Positions 26,701-34,487 are shown, counted from the first letter of the stretch. The stretch: DNA of 64,000 bases from Streptomyces sp. NBC_01451 (GCF_036227485.1 NZ_CP109479.1:4960001-5024000), one strand, 5' to 3'. The notes: a model not told the origin generated them from the letters alone. Translations and numbers: made by a program.

Positions 26701-26905
26701 TCGGGTACGTGGCGACGGGATCGCCCGCGATCTGCACGAGGTAGGTGCCGGCGGAGAACGTCTGCGTCCGCCGGACGGTGTCGGCCGACGAGGCCTGGGC
26801 GAGTGGGCTGTAGGTGAGAATCAGTCCCCCGGCGAGTGCTGGGGCGAGCAGAGAGGCTGCTCGTCGGCCGACGCTCCGGCGTCGGCCGGGGTGTTGCTGG
26901 GACAA
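23768..26905 (-). CDS. Giant secreted subtilase with PA insert and I9 propeptide (S8)
   Basis: 1045 aa from a TTG at 26905 preceded by GGGAAAGG; a TTG 30 bases earlier is the alternative. The Tat-like leader is RRRSVGRRAASLLAPALAGG. An inhibitor-I9 propeptide follows (YQYVLNGFAAKLTARQANTL). Catalytic motifs are GVIDTGIDPDNPS, DAESHGTHTATTSAG and SGTSMASPHVAGLAL. A PA domain (VKGAIVLCKRGVNARVDKS) is inserted between His and Ser as in plant-type subtilases. Fn3-like and prepeptidase-like C-terminal modules complete it. It should be an extracellular endopeptidase, distinct from the subtilase it faces. Confidence 0.9.
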   Translation of the reverse strand: MSQQHPGRRRSVGRRAASLLAPALAGGLILTYSPLAQASSADTVRRTQTFSAGTYLVQIAGDPVATYPKTAPAPGKRLDTRTQAVRDYVGRLKRQREEVLDEVPGVRPLYSYQYVLNGFAAKLTARQANTLARTEGVVSLARNEMRRVTATADTEAEAGATDTVHATTARTASTAVTSTATAAAAKASSGTLPVPDTAGFLGLKKPGGLYSKVPGGQKNAGRGLILGVIDTGIDPDNPSLAALPEPLSDAAVIAKKWKGSCDPGADSAHRVTCNNKVIGAQYFNKGLTDPTDTDWASPMDAESHGTHTATTSAGNYDVAATVPDTAISGRISGLAPAARIAAYKVCWHDGCPTVDIAAAYDKAVADGVDVINYSIGGGNGDPTNIPEYTAMFNAAKAGVFVSTSAGNSGRGTVSNNVPWVTTVAASSHDLGYRTTVTLGNGASYSGVGVSGTAVPSAPLVDAAKAARDGVDPAQAELCVADSLDPAEVKGAIVLCKRGVNARVDKSAQVKAAGGVGMVLYYVNEADDTIADAHTLPTAYLKPAGGLAVKAYADSTGATASLSAAKAVYQRAPQIAGFSSGGPDLTSGGDLLKPDIAAPGMDIVAGTAPGGENGVFKGEQGIMSGTSMASPHVAGLALLLRQSHPDWSPMEVKSALMTTATTKDNEGRAIGRTNVEGAATPLDYGSGHVVPNTADNPGLVYDSDSADWTSYMCALGDQPVTGDGSDACATARKTDASDLNTPNISVGDLAGRQTVTRTVTNVTATTGVYTAELQTPHGYKAEVTPKRLVVPAGGSATYEVTFARTDAAYDDWVYGSVTLSDKDNHRVRSTVALRAVQIAAPATATGTDATGSVTLTPKAGWKGTFTTTVNGLYAGTTRTGTLTGADRDFGPPPAQLAPSAVKTEIVVPEGSALARVALRSADHVAGSDVDLWVYDKDRNLLSNPDDGNDEQVDLTPGTYEVYVNQYALPEGVTSQTYTLHTWLIGPGTRPDLPATITPAERKVAAGDTVATTVSWRDLTPGGEYLGVVEYGDGTDTVGSTVLTVEP

Positions 26906-27384
26906 GGTGGTGCCTTTCCCGAATGGAGTGGTCAAGTCCCCGAGATCAAGGTCATCTTGTGCCCATGAGGTTGCTGCGAGAAAGCCAGGATGTTTGAAAC
27001 CTCAGTAACTGCACAGGTTCTTCACGGAGTTCGCTGACTACTTTCCAGTAGCGACTCTTTGGCCCCCGGCCTGGTCGCGCGTTCAAACGGCAAGCGGAGC
27101 AGGCCGGTTGCCCTCTCGGGTCTGCCGTCTGGCGTGTGCCGTGGAATCTCCCGGTGAACAGGCGGCGATTCGCGGGGAGTTCCCCGGTGAATCACCCGAT
27201 GGCACCGGCGTGGTCGCGCGGCCTTCGCTCGCCCCGCCATCTCGACTCTCCACGACTCGGCGTCACTTGAGCAAAGGTGGGTGCTCGCCGCCGTCGGACG
27301 CGTACTCATCCGGCGGCCCTTCGAGCCGGCCGCCGTACCTCGGCCCGACCGGCGCACGGTCAGTGGTTCGGGCAAGATGGCCTC
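26906..27384. other. 479-base gap, no gene supported
   Basis: Open frames exist on both strands but their composition (Arg/Pro-rich, wrong codon-position bias) marks them as chance. The region presumably holds the promoters of the divergent subtilase and nonapeptide-repeat genes; no clear promoter or repeat was recognised. Confidence 0.5.
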
Positions 27385-27762
27385 ATGACAAAACTGTCCG
27401 AACGGTCGACCGGTCGTGTCTCCTCTGGTTCGGTGCTGTCGTTGTGGTCACAGGACTCCGTGCTGTCGATCGGCTCGGTGGGATCGGTGCTGTCCGTGGG
27501 GTCCGTCGGTTCCGCCCTGTCCGTCGGTTCGATCGGAAGTGCCCTGTCGGTCGGCTCGATCGGGTCCGCCCTGTCGCTGATCTCGGCCGGATCGTGGCTG
27601 AGCACGGGCTCGGTGCTCTCGGCACAGTCGCGGTGGTCGGTCCTGTCCTGGCGTTCCTCCGGCGGATTCCTGGCGATGGGAGCGGTGGGGGCGGCGGCTG
27701 GGGGTGCCCTCCTGCTGGCCCGGATGGCACACAGGGCGGAAACCGGCGCCGGGCGACCCTGA
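27385..27762 (+). CDS. Ser/Gly nonapeptide-repeat protein with C-terminal membrane helix
   Basis: 125 aa from the ATG at 27385. The middle consists of tandem 9-residue units, VGSVLSVGS, VGSALSVGS, IGSALSVGS, IGSALSLIS and AGSWLSTGS, then looser copies. The period and the alternating small and aliphatic residues suggest a thin beta solenoid. A hydrophobic segment near the end (FLAMGAVGAAAGGALLLARM) should anchor it in the membrane. There is no signal peptide. Function unknown; a surface, scaffold or self-assembling role is only an inference. Confidence 0.6.
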   Translation: MTKLSERSTGRVSSGSVLSLWSQDSVLSIGSVGSVLSVGSVGSALSVGSIGSALSVGSIGSALSLISAGSWLSTGSVLSAQSRWSVLSWRSSGGFLAMGAVGAAAGGALLLARMAHRAETGAGRP

Positions 27763-27841
27763 CCGGCGGAACTGACGCACAGTCATCTCGCTTCACCGCG
27801 CCGCGCCCCACCTCGCCTCACCTCATCTCGACGGCCCTGTC

Positions 27842-28039
27842 CTAGTCGTCGCCGGAACTCTGGTTGTTGCTGCCGCTGTTGTTGCTCTTGGTCCCCATCG
27901 CGCGCACCACCTGACCCGTCACCATGGTCACGGTGGCCACCGCGCGCACCCAGGGCGGTCCGCCCCGCGCGGCCCACACGACACAGACGCATCCGCCGAT
28001 GGCGAGCACGAGGACGCCTGTCAGTAGAAACAGCAGCAC
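27842..28039 (-). CDS. Small membrane protein
   Basis: 65 aa, GTG start at 28039 with GGGAG 5-6 bases upstream. One strong hydrophobic helix (LLFLLTGVLVLAIGGCVCVVW) is followed by a moderately hydrophobic stretch and a Ser/Asn-rich tail (SNNSGSNNQSSGDD). It is convergent with the nonapeptide-repeat gene. No family was recognised. Confidence 0.55.
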   Translation of the reverse strand: MLLFLLTGVLVLAIGGCVCVVWAARGGPPWVRAVATVTMVTGQVVRAMGTKSNNSGSNNQSSGDD

Positions 28040-28183
28040 GCTGATCTCCCTCTTTCCGTTCCGGTACGGGCATCCTCGCAGCCCGCGTGGAGCCGGGCGG
28101 GGTGATCCCGGTTGTGGAGAGGGGGTTGAGTCCCCGGCGGTTCACTCGCGGGAGCGAGCTCGGGCGGCCCGGGGCGGAGGGGC

Positions 28184-28357
28184 ATGTTGGCCCATGACGA
28201 ACTGACCCGGCTGACCGGCAACAGTAGCGGCAACGTGGAAGGTGGGGGGCGAAACAGGACGCAGCTCTCGGGGGGCCAACTCGGCCTGGTGTCGATGGAG
28301 TTCGACCCTGGTTGCTTCCGGGATGGCTTGGGGTGCCTTCGTGGAGCGCATCAAGCA
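28184..28357 (+). pseudogene. Possible decayed DUF397 gene
   Basis: Two frames together resemble a DUF397 protein. ELTRLTGNSSGNVEGGG in one frame recalls its N-terminal block, and LVASGMAWGAFVERIKH before a stop in another recalls the conserved C-terminus (usually LVF..W..F...V). A terminator follows 20 bases later. DUF397 genes normally sit beside XRE regulators, none of which is present. This is a weak call. The remaining bases between 28040 and 28543 show nothing else. Confidence 0.25.
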
Positions 28358-28376
28358 CTGAGCGCAGAGTAGAAGA

Positions 28377-28414
28377 AGAGCACCCCCGACCAGATGGATG
28401 GCCGGGGGTGCTCT
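28377..28414 (+). terminator. Hairpin terminator upstream of the toxin-antitoxin pair
   Basis: 12-bp arms AGAGCACCCCCG (28377-28388) and CGGGGGTGCTCT (28403-28414), loop of 14. No intact gene ends before it, which supports a decayed gene at 28184-28357. Confidence 0.75.
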
Positions 28415-28543
28415 GGACCTGTGGGCAGGCACCTCGCTGTGCTCCTTGTCGGGGAGAGGGGGCGTCGGCTGTGGCGCCGCAGGTTGTGCGGCATCCCCAG
28501 CCCGGACACCCACCGTCTGATGTACATCTGCTACATTCGTGAC

Positions 28544-28825
28544 ATGAGTGATCCAGTGATCGAATCCATGGCCGATGTCCGCAGTCACCTGGCTGACGTC
28601 ATCGATCGGGCTCGACGGGAGGAAACCCCGACGATCATCACTCGGCGCGGCAAGCAGGAAGCCGTCGTGATCGACATCCAGGAGTACCGGCGCCTGCGTG
28701 AGATCGCGGAGAACGCCGAGGAGGCGTGGCTCAACCGGCTCGCTGACGAAGCCGAGTCCGAGGGCACGGAGGGGTCGGTTTCGCTCGAAGAGATGGCCGC
28801 TCTGCTGCGCGCTGAACAAGGCTGA
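28544..28825 (+). CDS. Phd/YefM-family antitoxin
   Basis: 93 aa. MSDPVIESMADVRSHLADVI is the N-terminal DNA-binding part of the Phd/YefM fold, PTIITRRGKQEAVVIDIQEY its dimer strand, and the acidic C-terminal tail would wrap the toxin. The ATG has no ribosome site, and a TACATT box lies 9 bases upstream, so the transcript may be leaderless. The antitoxin should bind its own promoter together with the toxin. Confidence 0.85.
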   Translation: MSDPVIESMADVRSHLADVIDRARREETPTIITRRGKQEAVVIDIQEYRRLREIAENAEEAWLNRLADEAESEGTEGSVSLEEMAALLRAEQG

Positions 28826-28829
28826 CCTC

Positions 28830-29111
28830 ATGGGGTACGTCACACGCTTCACCCCGCATGCTCAGCGGAGCATGCTCAAGGTCCCGCGGCCGGATGCCCT
28901 GCGTATCCTGTACCGCCTCGCCGAACTCCAGAAGGCGCTGGACGTCGGCGACACCGCATCCTTCGACGTTAAAGCCTTGCAAGGGCACAGTGCTCGCTGG
29001 CGGCTCAGGGTCGGCGACTACCGTGTCGTCTACACCGTTGAGGATGGCCGGCTGATCGTGTGGGTCCTGGCAGTCGGCAACCGTCGCGAAATCTACCGAC
29101 AGGTTCCATGA
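28830..29111 (+). CDS. RelE/ParE-superfamily toxin
   Basis: 93 aa, starting 4 bases after the antitoxin stop. YVTRFTPHAQRSMLKVPRPD, LQGHSARWRLRVGDYRVVYT and VLAVGNRREIYR are the hallmarks of RelE-type ribosome-dependent mRNA interferases, including the conserved RVGDYRV core. It should cleave mRNA at the ribosomal A site unless held by the antitoxin upstream. The pair looks intact. Confidence 0.88.
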   Translation: MGYVTRFTPHAQRSMLKVPRPDALRILYRLAELQKALDVGDTASFDVKALQGHSARWRLRVGDYRVVYTVEDGRLIVWVLAVGNRREIYRQVP

Positions 29112-29174
29112 GCCCCTGCGGTGAGGCTCCTCGGCAGGGTCTCTCCGTCGCGGGATTGTCTCTGCCAGGGGTGA

Positions 29175-30272
29175 TCAAGACTCGACTCCTTGCGTCCCTG
29201 TCCGGACCGGCTCGTCACCCGCCGTAGGCCCGCTCTCCGCCCCGTCCGGCAGGTCCGCCCGGCGTGCCCCCGGAATCGGTACGTCCGACGGTGGATAGAA
29301 CTGCCCGTACCAGCGCCGCAGCGCCCGGATGCCCTTCTCGTGCGGGAGCAGTACCGGGCGGGCCTGGTGGATCTTGTGGTCCCAGATCTCGACCTCCTCC
29401 CGTACCTCGCCCAGGGCTTCCGCGCGGAAGACGAGCTTGAAGAGCGGTGTCAGGAACGGGAGTCGGGCCGGTTTGCGGAGGTAGTACAGCATCCGGAGTT
29501 CGCTCGTGCGGTCGTCGATCGGGGTGGTGAGGGCGACCGCGGTCACCGACAGGACGGGGCCGTGGACGCGGACCACCATGACGCCCGGGCCGTACATGAA
29601 CGCGTCGAAGGTGTTGTTGATGTCCCAGGCGAGGACGCGTCGGGAGATCCGGCCGCGGGCCTCGGCGTACGGGCCGTCCTGGCGCCAGTCCTGGACGGGG
29701 GGTTCGCTCTGGCCGTGGATGAAGTGGAAGTGGGACTCGTCGACGATGTTCTCGCGCATCTCCTGGACGTGGACGCGCGCCCGGCAGATGTCGTCGATCG
29801 GGGAGGCGTACGCCTTGGACTCCGTCTCGGGGATTTCCGGTACCTCCCAACTCGGCTCGCCCGGGCCGGCGTGGACGAGGACGAGTCCGCTGTGTTCGCG
29901 GACCGGGAAGCCGCCGAGGGACACTTTGGGGGTGCGGGTGGCGAACGGTGCCTCCACGCACCGGCCGTCCGTGCCGAACCGCCAGCCGTGGAACGGGCAC
30001 ACCACCGTGCCGTCCACCACCTTGCCGCCGGCGCCCAGGTGGGCGCCGTAGTGGGGGCAGTGCGCGTCCCGGACGGTCGCCCGCCCGTCGGTTCCCCGGA
30101 AGGCGATGAGCGCGCGTCCGAAGTAGTGGAGGCTGACGACCTTGCCCGGCCTCAGTTCGGCGCTGCGGAGTACGGCGTACCAGCCGTACGGAACGAACGG
30201 CATCGGATACTCGTCGGCCCGGGGGTCGCGGGGGAGGGATGCGACCGTGTCATGACTCCGCCATAAACGCAT
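29175..30272 (-). CDS. Rieske [2Fe-2S] oxygenase
   Basis: 365 aa from the ATG at 30272. The Rieske ligands are visible in DAHCPHYGAHLGAGG and VVCPFHGW (C-x-H...C-x2-H). NIVDESHFHFIHGQ carries the mononuclear iron histidines. The layout resembles KshA and cholesterol-7-desaturase-like oxygenases, which need a separate reductase; none is adjacent. It is divergent from the FAD hydroxylase gene and so probably belongs to the edge of the biosynthetic cluster, as a possible ring or side-chain hydroxylase. Confidence 0.82.
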   Translation of the reverse strand: MRLWRSHDTVASLPRDPRADEYPMPFVPYGWYAVLRSAELRPGKVVSLHYFGRALIAFRGTDGRATVRDAHCPHYGAHLGAGGKVVDGTVVCPFHGWRFGTDGRCVEAPFATRTPKVSLGGFPVREHSGLVLVHAGPGEPSWEVPEIPETESKAYASPIDDICRARVHVQEMRENIVDESHFHFIHGQSEPPVQDWRQDGPYAEARGRISRRVLAWDINNTFDAFMYGPGVMVVRVHGPVLSVTAVALTTPIDDRTSELRMLYYLRKPARLPFLTPLFKLVFRAEALGEVREEVEIWDHKIHQARPVLLPHEKGIRALRRWYGQFYPPSDVPIPGARRADLPDGAESGPTAGDEPVRTGTQGVES

Positions 30273-30382
30273 GTGGCGATGCTAGGTCCTGTCGACACGT
30301 TCAGGTCCGCCCGTTGCCCGTAGTCGTGGTCCCGCTGCCGTTCGGCTTACCGTTCGAACCGGGCATTCAGGTGATTTATGCG

Positions 30383-30410
30383 CTGACATGGACTTCTGGC
30401 TACCTAATAT
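30383..30410 (+). promoter_or_regulatory. Promoter for a probably leaderless FAD-hydroxylase transcript
   Basis: CTGACA (30383-30388), 16-base spacer and a near-perfect TAATAT (30405-30410). The GTG start codon at 30419 lies only 8 bases after the -10, where transcription itself should begin, and no ribosome site precedes it. Confidence 0.55.
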
Positions 30411-30418
30411 CGGGTTCC

Positions 30419-31630
30419 GTGACAGACGGGAAGAGTCGGCGCCGATCGGCCGACCAAGTGGCCGATGTGGTCGTCCTCGGGGCAGGGCCGGCCGGGCTCG
30501 TGCTCGGCAACATTCTTGTGGACCGGGGGATCGACTGCGTCGTTCTGGAGCGGGCCGAGCGCACGCATGTGCAGACGCGGGCCCGTGCCGGGTTCCTGGC
30601 CGCCAACACCGTACGGATCCTGGAACGGAACGGCCTCGCCGAGGGGTTGTGGCGGCGCGGGCAACTCCACAGCACCTGTGAGTTCCGTGCCGAGGACGGC
30701 CGGTTCCGGCTGGACTACAGCGGGCTCGGCCGGCGGGAGCGGCACACTGTCTACCCCCAACAGGACCTGGTGACCGACCTGTTGACGCGGTTCCTGGAAC
30801 GCGGCGGACAACTCCGTTTCGGCACCGAGGCCTTGGCCGTGCACGACGCCGACAGTGAGCGGCCCGAGGTGGCCGTGCGCGACGCCGACGGCCGGCCCGG
30901 CCTGTGGCGGGCGCGGTACGTGGCCGGCTGCGACGGGCGGCACGGCGCGGCCCGCCGGTCACTGCCGGCCGGCACGGTCCGTCACCACCGCGATCACGGC
31001 GTGACCTGGCTCGGTCTGCTCGCCGAGGCGCCGCCGAGCCTGGACGCCGTCGGATACGCGGTGCACGAGCGCGGGTTCGCCGGGCACATGGCCCGCACCA
31101 GCGAGGTCACCCGCTACTACCTGCAGTGCGAGCGCGGCACCCGGGCCGACGACTGGTCCGAGGAGCGGATCTGGGACGAGTTGGAGACGCGGATGCGGGC
31201 GGGGGAGTACGGCCCGCTGCGCCGGGGGCGCGTCGTGCAGCGTTCCGTCGTCGACCTGGAGTCCGACGTGCTCGAACCACTGCGCCACGGCGCGTTGTTC
31301 CTGGCCGGCGACGCCGCCGGTCTGATCAGCCCGTCCGCCGCGAAGGGCGCCAACCTCGCTGTCCTCGAAGCGGAGTTGCTGGCCCGCGCCGTGATCGACG
31401 ACCTCATCGCCGGGGACCCCGAGGGCCTCGACGCCTACTCGGCGCGGTGTCTGGCACACATCTGGCGTGCGCAGGAGTTCTCCCACTGGATGATCGGGCT
31501 GCTGCACGGCCCGTCCGGCGCGGACGGCGAGTCGCTCTTCCACAACTCCCTGCGCCGCTCCCGCCTCACCTCGCTGCGCACCTCGCGCAGCCAGCAGGAC
31601 TGGTTCGCCGAGCACTACGTCGGCGTGTAG
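30419..31630 (+). CDS. FAD-dependent aromatic hydroxylase, PobA (4-hydroxybenzoate 3-monooxygenase)-like
   Basis: 403 aa from the GTG at 30419. Dinucleotide-binding VVVLGAGPAGLVLGNILVDR, the DG-type segment VAGCDGRHGAARRSL and the second FAD motif LAGDAAGLISPSAAKGANLA are intact. The overall pattern is group A flavin monooxygenase, closest to PobA, which adds a hydroxyl next to a phenolic OH of hydroxybenzoate. In this cluster, with 3-amino-4-hydroxybenzoate as expected starter, it is a good candidate for ring hydroxylation as proposed for CreL in cremeomycin. Confidence 0.82.
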   Translation: MTDGKSRRRSADQVADVVVLGAGPAGLVLGNILVDRGIDCVVLERAERTHVQTRARAGFLAANTVRILERNGLAEGLWRRGQLHSTCEFRAEDGRFRLDYSGLGRRERHTVYPQQDLVTDLLTRFLERGGQLRFGTEALAVHDADSERPEVAVRDADGRPGLWRARYVAGCDGRHGAARRSLPAGTVRHHRDHGVTWLGLLAEAPPSLDAVGYAVHERGFAGHMARTSEVTRYYLQCERGTRADDWSEERIWDELETRMRAGEYGPLRRGRVVQRSVVDLESDVLEPLRHGALFLAGDAAGLISPSAAKGANLAVLEAELLARAVIDDLIAGDPEGLDAYSARCLAHIWRAQEFSHWMIGLLHGPSGADGESLFHNSLRRSRLTSLRTSRSQQDWFAEHYVGV

Positions 31631-31837
31631 GCCCCGTCAGCCCGTCACCTGTGCCCGTCACCCGTGCCCGTCGGCCCTGGATCCCGTCATCCATGGATTC
31701 CTGGATCACCGAATCGCCGAACCACCGATTCCCCGAACTACCGAATCCCCCCACTCCCGAACTCCCGAACCCATGAACTCCGCACCCGCGTACGTCCGTA
31801 CGCGCATCTCAGAGCCCCGGAATGAGGATTCCCCGCA

Positions 31838-33529
31838 ATGATCACGGCATCGGCGGACGGCGACACGTCCCGCCTGCGCGCGACGGTCGACTTCGTCAAG
31901 GAACAGGACACCGCCACACTGCTCCCGCTTCTGCTTCCCGGGCTCGACGGCCCGGAACTGCGGAGCCTGGTGGAGCACTGCGAGTTCCGGCACGCGGCGC
32001 TGCTCGTCTTCCCGCCCGGCGAGGCGGAGTTGGACGCCATGCTCGCCGACTGCGGGCTCGTCGCGGACACGCCGCCGCGGCCGAGCGTCGTCGTGCGTGA
32101 GCGTCTCGCCGTACGGCACAAGCGGAGTGCGGCGGAACTCGACGTCGGCATTCTGCGCCCCGGGGTGGAGTGCCTGGACGGGGAGCGCCGCATGGTCGAG
32201 GTGTTCGCGCTGACCGTGCCGCCGGGGTCGGACCTCGACACGGTCGCCGCGCACGAGCGGGAGCGGCAGCACGAGGCGCATGTCGCCTTCGAGGTCGAGG
32301 CCCCCGACCCGTTGGTGCTGCGCGGCCTGTGCGCGGCCTTCGGACAGTACGGGGCCACCCCCGGCGGCGGCGGCTACAACCCGCACGAGAACGGCACGGT
32401 GTTCTACTTCACCGCGCCCGCCGAGGCCAAGGCCCCTTACCGGCGCGTGGAGTTGTACGTCCCCGGTGGCCACCGCGACATCCTCGCCGCCCACCTCGAC
32501 GAGCACCGCGGGAACCATCCCGCCGAGACCCTGCTGCGCCTGCTGACCGGGGCGTGGACGACGCAGGCCCTGGCCGCTTTCGCGCGGCTGGAGGTGGCCG
32601 ACGCGATGGACGGGGAGCGGAGCGTCGGGCTGGCGGAACTGGCGCACGAGGTCGGCGCGTTCGAGCCGAACCTGGCCACTCTGCTGCGCTACCTCACCAT
32701 GCTCGGCGTGGTCGGCGAGGACCGCGACGGCTTCCGGCTCACGGACACCGGCCGCCTGCTGCGCGCGGACGCCGAAGGGTCGATGCGGTCGCTGGCGCTG
32801 ATGTACGGGGGACCGTTCTACGAGTCCTTCGCCGGACTCGGGGACACCGTGCGAACCGGGCGGGTCGCCTTCGAGCAGCGCTTCGGCGAGAACCACTTCG
32901 ACCACTTCGCCCGTGACCCCGAGCTCGCCGAACTCTTCGACCGGTCGATGGCCGCCGGTTCACGGATGTTCGACCCGCTGCCCGCCCACCCGGTCCTCAC
33001 CGGGGCGGCCGAAGGGGCCACGGTGGTCGACATCGCGGGCGGCAGCGGGGAGTTGCTCAGCCGAATCCTTTCCGCACACCCCCGCCTGCACGGCCTCCTG
33101 CTGGAGCGCCCGCACACCGTCGAGGCCGCCCGTGTCCTCCTCGGCGCGGCCGGCCACGCGGCGCGGTGCGCCTTCCAAGCGGGCGACTTCGCGGACGTAC
33201 CCGCGGGCGGCGATGTCTACGTCCTGTCCCGCGTCCTGCACGACTGGGACGACGACCGCTGCCGCGAGATCCTGCGCCACTGTGCCCGCGCGATGTCCGA
33301 CACCGCCGATCTGCTCGTCGTCGAACGAGTTCTGCCCGCCGACGGCTCGGCCTCGCTGGCCACGGCCTGGGACCTGCACATGATGTGCAACGTCGGTGGC
33401 CGCGAACGGCGTGCCGACCACTACGCCCGGCTGTTCGCCGACGCGGGCCTCACCCTGGTGGGCCGGGCACCCCTGCCCCTGGACGGCAACGTGCTGCACG
33501 TCCGCAGGGCCGGGACCGTCAACACCTGA
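31838..33529 (+). CDS. O-methyltransferase fused to an unknown N-terminal domain
   Basis: 563 aa, ATG with GAGGA about 12 bases upstream. Residues about 230-555 are a classical SAM-dependent small-molecule O-methyltransferase: a winged-helix dimer part (LARLEVADAM region, FEPNLATLLRYLTMLGVV), VVDIAGGSGELLSRIL for SAM, and VLHDWDDDRCREILRHC with the catalytic His-Asp. Residues 1-225 match nothing I know; they include AAELDVGILRPGVECLDG, HVAFEVEAPDPLVLRGL and a strand-rich RRVELYVPGGH. It follows the hydroxylase, so it probably methylates the new phenol (CreN-like role). The 207-base gap upstream has short CCGAA-type repeats. Confidence 0.8.
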   Translation: MITASADGDTSRLRATVDFVKEQDTATLLPLLLPGLDGPELRSLVEHCEFRHAALLVFPPGEAELDAMLADCGLVADTPPRPSVVVRERLAVRHKRSAAELDVGILRPGVECLDGERRMVEVFALTVPPGSDLDTVAAHERERQHEAHVAFEVEAPDPLVLRGLCAAFGQYGATPGGGGYNPHENGTVFYFTAPAEAKAPYRRVELYVPGGHRDILAAHLDEHRGNHPAETLLRLLTGAWTTQALAAFARLEVADAMDGERSVGLAELAHEVGAFEPNLATLLRYLTMLGVVGEDRDGFRLTDTGRLLRADAEGSMRSLALMYGGPFYESFAGLGDTVRTGRVAFEQRFGENHFDHFARDPELAELFDRSMAAGSRMFDPLPAHPVLTGAAEGATVVDIAGGSGELLSRILSAHPRLHGLLLERPHTVEAARVLLGAAGHAARCAFQAGDFADVPAGGDVYVLSRVLHDWDDDRCREILRHCARAMSDTADLLVVERVLPADGSASLATAWDLHMMCNVGGRERRADHYARLFADAGLTLVGRAPLPLDGNVLHVRRAGTVNT

Positions 33530-33543
33530 CGTCGGACTGCGGT

Positions 33544-33605
33544 GCTGGGGGCTGGGGGCTGGGGGCTGGGGGCTGGGGGCTGGGAGGGCTGCGGGGGCTG
33601 CGGGG
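33544..33605. repeat. G-rich 7-bp tandem repeat (GCTGGGG x5+)
   Basis: Five exact GCTGGGG units (33544-33578) and then imperfect G-rich copies lie between the convergent methyltransferase and reductase genes. The plus strand is able to form G-quadruplex structures, which could act in termination. Confidence 0.85.
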
Positions 33606-33621
33606 GTGTGGGTGTGCCGCC

Positions 33622-34347
33622 TCAGTGCCCCAGCCCCGCGCCCCCGTCCACCGGAATCACCGCACCCCGCACATACCCGGCCCCCGTCAGGAACGTCACC
33701 GCGTCCGCGACCTCGTCCGGGCGGGCGAGACGGCCGGCCGGGGTCTGCCGGAGCAGGTCGCGGCGTTGGTCGGGAGTGAGGGCGCTGCTCATGTCCGTTT
33801 CCGTGAGGCCGGGGGCCACCACGTTGCAGGTGATGTCCCGGGGGCCCATTTCGCGGGTGAGGGAGCGGGCGAAGCCGACCAGCCCCGCTTTGGCCGCCGC
33901 GTAGTTGGTCTGGCCGGCGGAGCCGTGCAGGGCCGCCGTCGAGGAGATGAGGACGATACGGCCGTGACCTTCGCGGAGCATGCCGCGTATCGCGCGCTGG
34001 GTGACGCGGAAGGCCCCGGTGAGGTTGGTGTCGACGACCGAGGTGAAGTCCGCCTCGGTCATCCGCACCAGCAGGCGGTCGTTCGACGTGCCCGCGTTGG
34101 CGATCAGGACCGTCACCGGGCCGTGTGCCGCCTCGGCCTCCTTGAAAGCCCGGTCCACCTGCTGACTGTCCGTCACATCGCAGCGTACGGCGAGGAATCC
34201 CTCCGCCTCGGCCTCCGGGGGCTGCTCGCCTCGGTACGTCACCGCGACCCGGTCGCCGGCTGTCGCGAAACGGCGGGCTATGGCCAGCCCGATCCCCCTG
34301 TTTCCGCCGCTGACGAAGACCGAACGAGGCGTCGCCTGCGCCATCAT
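33622..34347 (-). CDS. 3-oxoacyl-ACP reductase-like SDR (FabG/KR)
   Basis: 241 aa from the ATG at 34347 (or 34344), GGAAG upstream. FVSGGNRGIGLAIARRF is the NADPH site, LIANAGTSNDRLLVRM the NAG block, and Ser-Tyr-Lys catalytic residues lie in LISSTAALHGSAGQTNYAAAK. VIPVDGGAGLGH is the typical end of FabG. It is the ketoreductase expected after the ketosynthase/ACP genes of the same operon, acting on the aryl-beta-ketoacyl-ACP. Confidence 0.87.
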   Translation of the reverse strand: MMAQATPRSVFVSGGNRGIGLAIARRFATAGDRVAVTYRGEQPPEAEAEGFLAVRCDVTDSQQVDRAFKEAEAAHGPVTVLIANAGTSNDRLLVRMTEADFTSVVDTNLTGAFRVTQRAIRGMLREGHGRIVLISSTAALHGSAGQTNYAAAKAGLVGFARSLTREMGPRDITCNVVAPGLTETDMSSALTPDQRRDLLRQTPAGRLARPDEVADAVTFLTGAGYVRGAVIPVDGGAGLGH

Positions 34348-34350
34348 GAC

Positions 34351-34446
34351 TTCCCTCTCCACGTCCCGCTCCCGCTCTCTCTCCCGCTCCATCTCCCGCT
34401 CCGCTTCCTGTTCCTTTTCCGTCCTCTCCCTCTCCCCCTCCTTCTC
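34351..34446. repeat. Polypyrimidine/polypurine tract
   Basis: About 95 bases of almost pure pyrimidine on the plus strand (CCCGCTCCCGCTCTCTCT and similar) separate the exporter stop codon from the reductase start. In mRNA sense it is a purine-rich leader with several GGAG-like sites. Confidence 0.8.
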
Positions 34447-34487
34447 GGCCACCACCGGTATCGATATCGGCGCAGGTGTCGGCACCC

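Noticed and set aside
23732..26968. Long plus-strand open frame opposite the PA-domain subtilase
   Set aside because: A high-GC shadow; composition is abnormal, and the minus strand carries signal peptide, propeptide and catalytic motifs.
27022..27375. Minus-strand open frame in the gap before the nonapeptide-repeat gene
   Set aside because: Arg/Pro/Ser-rich product with poor codon-position bias and no start signal.
28142..28852. Minus-strand open frame over the antitoxin gene
   Set aside because: It covers the well-supported Phd/YefM gene, has no ribosome site and no recognisable family.
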